From positions 1-39,796 of IMG/VR virus record IMGVR_UViG_3300025141_000259: a DNA stretch of 39,796 nucleotides; one strand, given 5' to 3'. This stretch comes from a virus. This document shows, in pieces, positions 25,340-31,828 of the stretch. Below the pieces are notes generated by a model. It was not told the origin of the DNA. It worked only from the letters and a program-made list of their open reading frames with translations, and did no database searches. Each line of letters begins with the position of its first letter. Position 1 is the stretch's first letter. Made by a program: the position numbers and the translations under genes.

Positions 25340-26587
25340 ATGAGTTATATTGTAATACCTATATTTTCAGACCCATATCTACATCCATTACACAAGAATA
25401 ATGGATTGTCTATGTTATATGTAAAGAAAATAGATGAAGATAGTCAAATGATATGTAATTATCATCCAGATTGTGGTCAATCATTAGAAGATTATAGATG
25501 GTTAGATTCGGAACTAATATACACACCTGATATGAAAACACTACTATCTGTATATCCATTTAAGAATGTATTAGATATGAATTACGAATGGTGGTCATTA
25601 AACAATAAACCATTTGACGATAGTGTAGTTAGAAACAATGCCTACGAGTTCTTCCATAACAAATATTACAACGCAAAACGATTAAACGAAATCATACCGA
25701 TGGTTAAACACATAGAATATTGTGATGAACTATGTGATAAGATGTCGGTTACTATGAATTTAGAAGAACAACAATACGCAAGAGAAGTATCATCAGCATT
25801 CTACTCAATAGAAAAGAATGGTATATGTGTATCAGATGATGTATGTGATATATTTGATGAGAGAGTGAGAAAACACATATCAGAAGGAAAATTATACACA
25901 AAATACAATCTATGGACATCAACAGGACGACCAAGTAACTCATTCGGTTCAGTAAACTTCGCAGCCCTAACAAAAGAACAACGGAAGGTGTTCATACCAG
26001 AAAATGACTATCTCGTAGAATTTGATTACGACGCATACCACGTTAGACTTATCGGTAGTTTAATTGGATATAAATTCCCACAAGCATCTGTACACGAATA
26101 TTTATCAAGTTTCTATGGTTGTACATATGAAGAATCAAAACAGATAACATTCAAGATTTTATATGGCGGAATACCAGATGATATAGCAAAATCAATACCA
26201 TTTTTCAAAAAAACAAAAGAATATACAAATGAATTATGGAGTAAATATAATAGAGATAATTTCATAGAAACTGATATTTATAAGAGGAAACTTATAAAGA
26301 AAAACTATACAGATATGAATCGTAGTAAATTACTGAATTATCTATTACAGGCATATGAAACAGAATGTAATATAAAGACGATAATTGAACTACAACGATA
26401 TTTATATGAGAAGAAAACAAAATTAGTGTTATATGGCTATGATAGTTTCACAATAGATTACAATAATTCAGACGGAGTAGATACTTTGAAAGAAATAAAG
26501 AAAATATTAGAGAGAAATGGTCATTTAACAAAAGCCAAAGCAGGAGCGAATTTGGGTGAGTTACAATCAATTCAAGATAGGTTATAA
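25340..26587 (+). CDS. Short family-A DNA polymerase-like protein, no exonuclease domain
   Basis: This 415-residue protein carries recognisable polymerase-A motifs. STGRPSNSFGSVNFAAL at 194-210 resembles the SGRLSSSxPNxQN region. Motif A is EFDYDAYHVRLIGSLIGY, with Asp229. Motif B is ESKQITFKILYGG, with Lys267, Phe271 and Tyr275 conserved. A Q-motif-like NYLLQAYETE follows, and motif C is YGYDSFTID, with Asp368. Against E. coli Pol I, the steric-gate Glu is replaced by His and the Glu of HDE by Ser, while both metal-binding Asp residues remain. The N-terminal ~180 residues show no proofreading exonuclease motifs. It may be a gap-filling or translesion enzyme, a priming enzyme, or inactive. 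It sits next to baseplate genes, away from the replication cluster. Confidence 0.7.
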   Translation: MSYIVIPIFSDPYLHPLHKNNGLSMLYVKKIDEDSQMICNYHPDCGQSLEDYRWLDSELIYTPDMKTLLSVYPFKNVLDMNYEWWSLNNKPFDDSVVRNNAYEFFHNKYYNAKRLNEIIPMVKHIEYCDELCDKMSVTMNLEEQQYAREVSSAFYSIEKNGICVSDDVCDIFDERVRKHISEGKLYTKYNLWTSTGRPSNSFGSVNFAALTKEQRKVFIPENDYLVEFDYDAYHVRLIGSLIGYKFPQASVHEYLSSFYGCTYEESKQITFKILYGGIPDDIAKSIPFFKKTKEYTNELWSKYNRDNFIETDIYKRKLIKKNYTDMNRSKLLNYLLQAYETECNIKTIIELQRYLYEKKTKLVLYGYDSFTIDYNNSDGVDTLKEIKKILERNGHLTKAKAGANLGELQSIQDRL

Positions 26588-26590
26588 AAT

Positions 26591-28882
26591 ATGAAACACA
26601 TTTCAGAAATAATAGACGATGTATTAACAGAATGGGCATATCGAGTACATGACGGAATGCCTGATGTTGATAATCCATTACATATGGCTCAATTAGAACA
26701 TAGTCTAAATGATTTAGAATTTCCATCACAATTTATTGTTGAGTTTATGAGTAATTTGAGAGAGAAGGATGATGGTAGATTAGATGATAAAGAAAAAGAG
26801 AAAGCTAAAAAGATGGGATTGGTTTCTCTTGGATATGGTAATTATGGAAAAGAAGAAGGTGGTGAAACTACTCATAAAAATGTAGATGGTAGACTTGTTG
26901 CTGTTGGTGATGATGATAAAGATGATACTGCAGGTGACCCCGATGATTCTTGGGATGATGAAGAAGGAAGAGCAAAACCAAAAATTGTTGAACCTGAACC
27001 TAATCCTTATAGTGTGAAAAAGGATAAAGACGAGCCTAAAAAAGTTAAATCATACCAAAATACACCTAATGAAATTTTACAAGATAAAGGAAGTGATTGG
27101 GAGATAAAACAAAAAGGTTTAGAGTATGGTTATAACGAAATAAAAGATGAAAATGATAATACTATATTCAAAGCTGCACCTGGTAATGCCGGTTCAATGT
27201 GGAATGAGATTATGAGTGGTGAGGTTAGTAATATATTACAAGCAGAACCTAACTTAACCAATGAAGAAATTACAAAAAGAATTATACAACAATTTGGAGA
27301 TACTACATTAGCAGAACAGAATAGTGGTAAGAAAGCAACAGCTGGATTAGGTGTAAATAAATCTAATAGTCCTGAAGAATTTCACGACAATTTGGAATTA
27401 TATTCAAAGACTTTAAATACAGTAAAAGCAGGTAGAAGAAAACATAACAAAGCAGTAAGAAGTGCAGAAGCTCTTGACATTAAAAATCCAAAGATAACCA
27501 ATTTTTATGGACATAAAGATTCCTTACAAGCTATGCAAGACAGAATTGATGAGATGCCCGAAGAAGCTAATATTTATTCGGTTGATAAGAATGGTAATCG
27601 GTATGAGATTCCAAAGAAAATTGCAAAATATTTAATTAGTAAATCAGGTGGGGGAGAAAACCCATCAGATACAGCTACCTTTGTTACAGACCCAAAAACT
27701 GGAAATATTATAATGCATTTCCATTCAGATAAAGATACTTTAGATGCAATAACAGCACAATCATCCCCAAATAAAGAATATACAAAACTTGATGAGCTAA
27801 TCGATGAAGCATTTAAGAATGGTGATGTTAATGAAGGTCAAAGAGACCAGTTAAAAGGTTTCAATGTACAACATAGAGATGCATTAGCAGAAATTGAATC
27901 AGAGCTAAAAACAGTACAGAAGGAAGCTGGTTCTTTTTTCTCAAAGATGAAAAGTTCTGACTTAGATAATGTATTGAATAATATCAAGGGAGACAAAGAT
28001 TCAGATGGTAAAGTGACCAAAAGTTCTAAAGGTGATACAATAGAAAAAACATCTACTAAATGGACAAATGCTACAAAGAAAAAATTCTCACTCCCATCAC
28101 CACCAAAAGGAAATTTTTCTGTATATTTATCTGATGAAGCTAAAGAAAATTGGGATAACATGTCTGATAATGAAAAGGAAAAAGAACAATTAAGAGCTTT
28201 TTTTAATTTTATGGGTGATTCACCTGAAGAAAGAGCTAAAAAATTAGGAAAAGAGTATGATGAAAATAAACCAATAGTTTCAACTGATAAGGAAGATGCA
28301 TTACTTGATAGGATAAATGCTAAATATAGAAAATTAGGTTCACCAGATACATATGGTCAAATTGAAGAAATTAGACAAAAACATGCTATAGCAGAAAAAG
28401 ACCATTATAATAATCTAAATGGATATTATATACCTGATGGGTCAGATATACCTCTTGGTCAAAAAATGGAAGCGAGTACAGTATTTGACCAATTCCATTT
28501 GGAAGCAATGAATCCTAACTCTAAAAAAGGAGTCCACGCATATCCAGGTTTATTTGAAACAAATCATGGTGGATTATCTGTTGATGGTAGTGTGTTGAGA
28601 GATGTTTTTGGTGTCGATAATAAAGAAAACTTTACTGCAGAATTTTCTTTTGAAACACAAGGACAATTGGGAGGTTCAGGTGCAATGAAAGGGAGAACTA
28701 CTGGTGAGACAAGAAATGTTTTTCTTCTTATTAAAGATGAAGAAGGTGTAGAAAAAGAGAGAATTTATGTTGGAGAAAAAAGATTAAGAACTAAAACTGG
28801 TAAACTGGGTAAATTACAGACTGTGTATAAGTGGCACAATGATGCTATAAAGAAATTTAAAGAAAAAGGACATACAGCTTAA
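26591..28882 (+). CDS. Large hypothetical protein, Asp/Lys-rich, modular
   Basis: This 763-residue protein follows the polymerase-like gene by 3 bases. The first ~60 residues (SEIIDDVLTEWAYRVHDGMP, NPLHMAQLEHSLNDL, FIVEFMSNLREKDD) form a compact helical module that I have seen at the start of various proteins in marine T4-like phages. A charged, disordered segment (about 90-150, DDDKDDTAGDPDDSWDDEEGR) follows, then a mixed globular region to about 640. The C-terminus (about 640-763) is beta-rich (GGLSVDGSVLRDVFGVDN, NVFLLIKDEEG). No catalytic motif is evident. The N-terminal module may target a set of proteins to a shared partner, but that is a guess. Confidence 0.75.
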   Translation: MKHISEIIDDVLTEWAYRVHDGMPDVDNPLHMAQLEHSLNDLEFPSQFIVEFMSNLREKDDGRLDDKEKEKAKKMGLVSLGYGNYGKEEGGETTHKNVDGRLVAVGDDDKDDTAGDPDDSWDDEEGRAKPKIVEPEPNPYSVKKDKDEPKKVKSYQNTPNEILQDKGSDWEIKQKGLEYGYNEIKDENDNTIFKAAPGNAGSMWNEIMSGEVSNILQAEPNLTNEEITKRIIQQFGDTTLAEQNSGKKATAGLGVNKSNSPEEFHDNLELYSKTLNTVKAGRRKHNKAVRSAEALDIKNPKITNFYGHKDSLQAMQDRIDEMPEEANIYSVDKNGNRYEIPKKIAKYLISKSGGGENPSDTATFVTDPKTGNIIMHFHSDKDTLDAITAQSSPNKEYTKLDELIDEAFKNGDVNEGQRDQLKGFNVQHRDALAEIESELKTVQKEAGSFFSKMKSSDLDNVLNNIKGDKDSDGKVTKSSKGDTIEKTSTKWTNATKKKFSLPSPPKGNFSVYLSDEAKENWDNMSDNEKEKEQLRAFFNFMGDSPEERAKKLGKEYDENKPIVSTDKEDALLDRINAKYRKLGSPDTYGQIEEIRQKHAIAEKDHYNNLNGYYIPDGSDIPLGQKMEASTVFDQFHLEAMNPNSKKGVHAYPGLFETNHGGLSVDGSVLRDVFGVDNKENFTAEFSFETQGQLGGSGAMKGRTTGETRNVFLLIKDEEGVEKERIYVGEKRLRTKTGKLGKLQTVYKWHNDAIKKFKEKGHTA

Positions 28883-28884
28883 TA

Positions 28885-29283
28885 ATGAGAACCCAACTAT
28901 TAGCTACATTCACAACTAAAACAGACCTCGAAACAACAATCGAGAATATCAAAGGTGCTTATACAATAGCATTCAGTAAGATATATGTCTTACAAAATGA
29001 AGATAGTGTGAGTGAGTTAATATGTACATACAATGTAGATTTAGCAGCAGGTGCAGATTTCAATGATGTAAAAGGAACTATATCATTACATAGAAAGAAA
29101 CATTCAAATACATTATATACAATAAATGCTTTGAATGAAGTTATCACAGACTTAAACAACGGAGTGGTAGATAGTAAATTTATTGTTCCATGGGAAAATT
29201 TTAAGAATACATTATTAGTTACAAATTCAGATGGCCTAAATAGAATCAACACGAGAATCTATAAAATTGTAAAAATAGATTAG
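28885..29283 (+). CDS. Hypothetical protein
   Basis: This 132-residue protein starts 2 bases after the preceding stop, so it is probably co-translated with the large hypothetical protein. The sequence alternates strands and helices (TIENIKGAYTIAFSKIYVLQ, SVSELICTYNVDL, KGTISLHRKKHSNTLYTINA). It is probably a single small alpha/beta domain. No family is recognised, and there is no signal peptide or membrane segment. It is the last gene before a new promoter box. Confidence 0.7.
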   Translation: MRTQLLATFTTKTDLETTIENIKGAYTIAFSKIYVLQNEDSVSELICTYNVDLAAGADFNDVKGTISLHRKKHSNTLYTINALNEVITDLNNGVVDSKFIVPWENFKNTLLVTNSDGLNRINTRIYKIVKID

Positions 29284-29304
29284 TCGTTTTAACAATTTAA
29301 TATA

Positions 29305-29316
29305 TATTTATATACA
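29305..29316 (+). promoter_or_regulatory. Putative phage promoter box (TATTTATATACA)
   Basis: Variant of the recurrent motif ahead of the redox gene cluster, 18 bases before the chosen start. Confidence 0.5.
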
Positions 29317-29334
29317 TATTAGGAGAAAATGGTT

Positions 29335-30078
29335 ATGGCAAAAACAAAAGAAGAAAACCTTCAAGTAGCAGAAGAAACAGAAGAATTATCACCCTTATAT
29401 TATTTCTATTCAGTAGGATGTGGTTGGTGTAAAAAAACAGGACCAATTGTTGATGAATTGATTGATGAAGGACACGATATTCTTAAACTTGATTTATCAG
29501 ACTCCGAAAATAAAAAGATTAATGAAGAACTTAAAAAAGAATATAAAGCACAATGTGGAACACCCTGGTTTATAAACGCCGATACTGGAAACCAGATATG
29601 CGGTTTCAGAGAAAAAGATATTCTTGAAAAGTGGGTAAACGGTGAAGATATCCCTGCACCACCAAGACCAACTGGTCCAATGCCAAAACCACCATTTCAT
29701 GGAGCAACTGGTAAAGAAGAAACAAACTGGAAAAAAGAATATAAGAAATGGACAAAAGAAAATTCACATCTTCCAAACTTACAGCCAGCTGACCAAATCC
29801 TTGAAAGACCAAGACCAAAATCAGAACCACCTAAACCACCCCCACCACAAGCAACTGATACTGAATTAGAAACTTGGAGTAAAGAATATGACAAATGGAA
29901 AGACGAAAATTCACACTTACCCAATCTACAACCAACAAATATGATTATTGAAAATTTCAAGAAAAGACGACAAGGTACTCAACAACCACCAGTCCAAAAT
30001 CAACAAGGTTTAGAACAACGAATTGGAACACTTGAACAAAAACTTGATAGGTTAATGGCTCATTTGGGAGTGAAGTAA
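29335..30078 (+). CDS. Thioredoxin-fold protein with duplicated proline-rich linker and coiled-coil tail
   Basis: This 247-residue protein has an N-terminal thioredoxin/glutaredoxin fold (residues about 18-105) with the redox pair CGWC (Cys29, Cys32) after a YFYSVG strand and a likely cis-proline in QCGTPWFI. Residues about 110-205 hold two related units (NWKKEYKKWTKENSHLPNLQ and TWSKEYDKWKDENSHLPNLQ) separated by Pro-rich spacers. The last 25 residues (LEQRIGTLEQKLDRLMAHLG) are a short coiled coil that could oligomerise. ATG 29335 is preferred over 29329 because AGGAGA then lies 8 bases upstream. It heads an operon with a Cys-rich protein and the TGA-containing thioredoxin. Likely substrates include the phage RNR or virion disulfides (inference). 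Confidence 0.8.
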   Translation: MAKTKEENLQVAEETEELSPLYYFYSVGCGWCKKTGPIVDELIDEGHDILKLDLSDSENKKINEELKKEYKAQCGTPWFINADTGNQICGFREKDILEKWVNGEDIPAPPRPTGPMPKPPFHGATGKEETNWKKEYKKWTKENSHLPNLQPADQILERPRPKSEPPKPPPPQATDTELETWSKEYDKWKDENSHLPNLQPTNMIIENFKKRRQGTQQPPVQNQQGLEQRIGTLEQKLDRLMAHLGVK

Positions 30079-30080
30079 AA

Positions 30081-30497
30081 TTGGCTAGATTCAAACCCAA
30101 AGTTACAAAAGACAGAAGAGCTACTGAACAAGAATTGGAATGTATTTATAAAACTGAAAAGATGTTAGTGGAAGAACAAAAACTTCCTCCAGCATCTCAG
30201 ATGGTTCGTGATATAGCTACAACTCATTGGAAATCTCTCAAGTCTTGGCTAAAAGGTTCACAGGTAATCACAACACAGGAAGAAGCTGAACGAAGATGGG
30301 AAATCTGTAAAGGTTGTCCATTTCTTCTCTATGATGAAACCAATCCAGATACGAATAAAAAAGATGGTAGATGTTCTCATTGTGCATGTTTTATGAATGT
30401 AAAAGTACATTATGCGGTGGCTGAATGTCCTATAGATAAATGGAAAAAACATTGTGGTTGTAATTGTGATTGTGAACATGGAGATTGTGATGAATAA
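30081..30497 (+). CDS. Cysteine-rich, probably zinc-binding protein (DUF6171-like)
   Basis: A 138-residue protein starting at TTG 30081, 2 bases after the previous stop, with GGAG about 10 bases upstream. It contains ICKGCPFLL (about 76-84) and GRCSHCACFMNVKVHY, then AECPIDKW, a four-cysteine cluster with the layout of DUF6171-type proteins. It ends in an unusual Cys-rich tail, CGCNCDCEHGDC. The pattern suggests metal binding. It is placed between two thioredoxin-fold genes, and its stop overlaps the start of the second (ATGAATAA). Confidence 0.75.
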   Translation: MARFKPKVTKDRRATEQELECIYKTEKMLVEEQKLPPASQMVRDIATTHWKSLKSWLKGSQVITTQEEAERRWEICKGCPFLLYDETNPDTNKKDGRCSHCACFMNVKVHYAVAECPIDKWKKHCGCNCDCEHGDCDE

Positions 30498-30825
30498 TTT
30501 AACAAAAACAGAATTTATGAAAATCTATAATGAGGGAGAAAATCTTACAGATAAACCCATATTTATTAGTTTTTATGCAACTTGGTGAGGACCTTGTAAA
30601 ATGTACGAGCGGTCGCTCAACGAAGTTACACCAGAATACAAAGATAAGATAAATTTATATAAAGTAAACATAGAAGAAGAACTTGAAATGGCAGGTTTAT
30701 TTAAAGTAATGAGTGTTCCTACAACTGCAACAATTTCAAAAAGTGGTGATGTACAATCAATGCCAGGAGCTTTAAATGAAGAAACACTTAAATATTTTTT
30801 GGAAGGATTAATTTCAAAAAAATAA
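30490..30825 (+). CDS. Thioredoxin with in-frame TGA at the first active-site cysteine: probable selenoprotein
   Basis: Read through TGA 30586-30588, this frame gives a 111-residue thioredoxin: DKPIFISFYATW-U-GPCKMYER, then LYKVNIEEELEMAGLFKV, the cis-Pro loop SVPTTATI and a GALNEETLKYFLEGL end. It aligns with E. coli thioredoxin along its whole length, with TGA exactly at Cys32 of WCGPC. ATG 30490 overlaps the preceding gene (ATGAATAA). Neighbouring genes ending at 34004, 34630, 35985 and 39590 use TGA as a true stop, so TGA is not globally reassigned. A SECIS-like hairpin follows. The best reading is selenocysteine. Alternatives are a nonsense mutation or a base error (TGT or TGC to TGA). 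Translation from ATG 30601 alone would give a useless half-domain. Confidence 0.78.
30586..30618 (+). promoter_or_regulatory. SECIS-like element: UGA plus hairpin with GGUC apical loop
   Basis: GAGC (30607-30610) pairs with GCTC (30615-30618) around GGTC (30611-30614). The inner G-C can extend the stem to 5 bp. The loop begins 22 nt after the TGA. Known bacterial SECIS hairpins start the loop 16-37 nt after UGA and need a G among the first two loop bases, and E. coli fdhF carries GGUC in its loop. Flanking TGTAA and TTACA could close a lower stem. The codons here (CGG TCG CTC) are rare in this AT-rich genome, suggesting selection on RNA structure. Confidence 0.7.
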
Positions 30826-30835
30826 AAAAAAAGAC

Positions 30836-30903
30836 TTGTTTTATATGTCAAAAAGGATATATATTATAGGTAATAGGTTATATGGTTATAAGATTTAACC
30901 ATA
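30836..30903 (+). promoter_or_regulatory. Leader of the SSB gene: possible promoter and operator hairpin
   Basis: The 121-base gap before the gp32-like gene lacks the TATTTATATATG box. It has TTGTTT (30836-30841) and TATATT (30860-30865), 18 bases apart, a possible host-type promoter. TATGGTTA (30881-30888) and TAACCATA (30896-30903) then form a perfect 8-bp hairpin with a 7-base loop, about 40 bases before the start codon. T4 gene 32 mRNA has a structured leader bound by its own protein. This hairpin could play that role. Confidence 0.45.
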
Positions 30904-30946
30904 ACAATAAACGATAAAAGATAAAACACAAAGCAGGAGAAAACGC

Positions 30947-31714
30947 ATGGACTTAAATGCAATCAAATCAAAGCTAACGCAGTTACAATCAACAACCTCA
31001 ACATCAAACAACTTTTGGAAACCTGACCCAGGTAATCAAGTAGTTCGTATTGTACCTTACAAACATAATAAAGATAATCCATTTATTGAATTATACTTTC
31101 ATTATAATTTAGGTAACAATAAGACCTATATGTCACCTGTATCATTCGGCCGTCCTGACCCAGTTGAAGAGTTTGCAAACAAACTTAAATCAACTGGTAA
31201 TAAAGACGAATGGATTCAAGGTAAAAGACTTGAACCTAAAATGAGAACATTTGTTCCCGTTGTAGTTCGTGGTCGTGAAGATGAAGGTGTTAAGTTTTGG
31301 GGATTTGGTAAAACAGTTTATCAAGAATTGTTATCAGTAATCGCTGACCCTGATTATGGTGATATTACAGACCCAGTAAATGGTCGTGATATTGGTATTG
31401 AACGCCAAACACCAGCAGAAGCAGGAAATCAGTATGGTAAGACAACAGTTCGAGTTAAACCTAATCAAACTACAATTACAGACAATGATACTTTACTTAA
31501 AAGTATTTTTGAGGATCAACCCGATTTGACTGAATTGTACACAGAACCATCCTATGATGATCTCAAAGAAGCTCTTAGTAATTTTCTAAATCCATCAGAT
31601 GACACAACTGAAACATCAAGTGGTGTAGCAGCTACAACAACTCCAACAAAGAATGTTGCAACTAATACTACATCAAATGTCGGTGACGCATTTGACGATT
31701 TATTCAATAGCTAA
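30947..31714 (+). CDS. 32: Single-stranded DNA-binding protein (gp32-like)
   Basis: This 255-residue protein shows the layout of T4 gp32 (301 residues). There is a short N-terminal helix, then an OB-fold core from FWKPDPGNQVVRIVPYKHNK through FIELYFHYNLG, KFWGFGKTVYQELLSVIADP and RTFVPVVVRG. A flexible Thr/Ser-rich linker and an acidic C-terminal tail ending VGDAFDDLFNS would contact replication partners. The Cys/His zinc-binding residues of T4 gp32 are absent; there is no cysteine in the protein. AGGAGA lies before the ATG. It heads the replication and recombination block. Confidence 0.88.
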   Translation: MDLNAIKSKLTQLQSTTSTSNNFWKPDPGNQVVRIVPYKHNKDNPFIELYFHYNLGNNKTYMSPVSFGRPDPVEEFANKLKSTGNKDEWIQGKRLEPKMRTFVPVVVRGREDEGVKFWGFGKTVYQELLSVIADPDYGDITDPVNGRDIGIERQTPAEAGNQYGKTTVRVKPNQTTITDNDTLLKSIFEDQPDLTELYTEPSYDDLKEALSNFLNPSDDTTETSSGVAATTTPTKNVATNTTSNVGDAFDDLFNS

Positions 31715-31723
31715 ATAAACAAC

Positions 31724-31812
31724 TGAAATTGTGTGGGTGTTAAAGCCAACAGTAATAAAACCGACTGTGTGCAGAGCAACTCGTAGAAAGCCGGATACAC
31801 CTACTCATTTCA
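31724..31812 (+). promoter_or_regulatory. Structured leader resembling a compact cobalamin riboswitch
   Basis: The gap between the SSB and uvsX genes folds into a closing stem (GAAAT/ATTTC and TGGGTGT 31734-31740 with ACACCTA 31797-31803). Inside are GGTGTTAAAGCC, then ACAGT (31749-31753) pairing with ACTGT (31764-31768) across an AATAAAACCG loop, then a GAG-CAA-CTC hairpin (31774-31782), and AAGCCGGATACACC. The order GG..AAA..CC, ACAG..CCG..ACTGT, then an AGCC-GGATAC B12-box-like element matches the core of cobalamin riboswitches, especially the shortened marine AdoCbl variants. CCTA in the 3' strand of the closing stem can alternatively pair with TAGG of the uvsX ribosome binding site, which gives a plausible translational switch. 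Confidence 0.6.
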
Positions 31813-31828
31813 TCATAGGAGAAAAGTT

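Noticed and set aside
29642-29869. Plus-strand frame inside the thioredoxin-fold gene in another phase
   Set aside because: The low-complexity His/Gln/Asn translation is a shadow of the proline-rich repeat region and has no ribosome binding site.
30586-30588. TGA reassigned to Trp or another amino acid throughout the phage
   Set aside because: Genes ending at 34004, 34630, 35985 and 39590 stop at TGA, and no other gene in the window contains an internal in-frame TGA that I noticed.
30601-30825. Separate 74-residue gene starting at ATG 30601
   Set aside because: It would begin inside the thioredoxin active-site helix, has no ribosome binding site, and lacks the first strands of the fold. The upstream in-frame half is intact thioredoxin sequence.
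31724-31812. tRNA gene or group I intron fragment between SSB and uvsX
   Set aside because: No cloverleaf or CCA-type acceptor can be drawn, and both flanking genes are intact without an exon split. The pairing pattern fits a cobalamin-type leader better.
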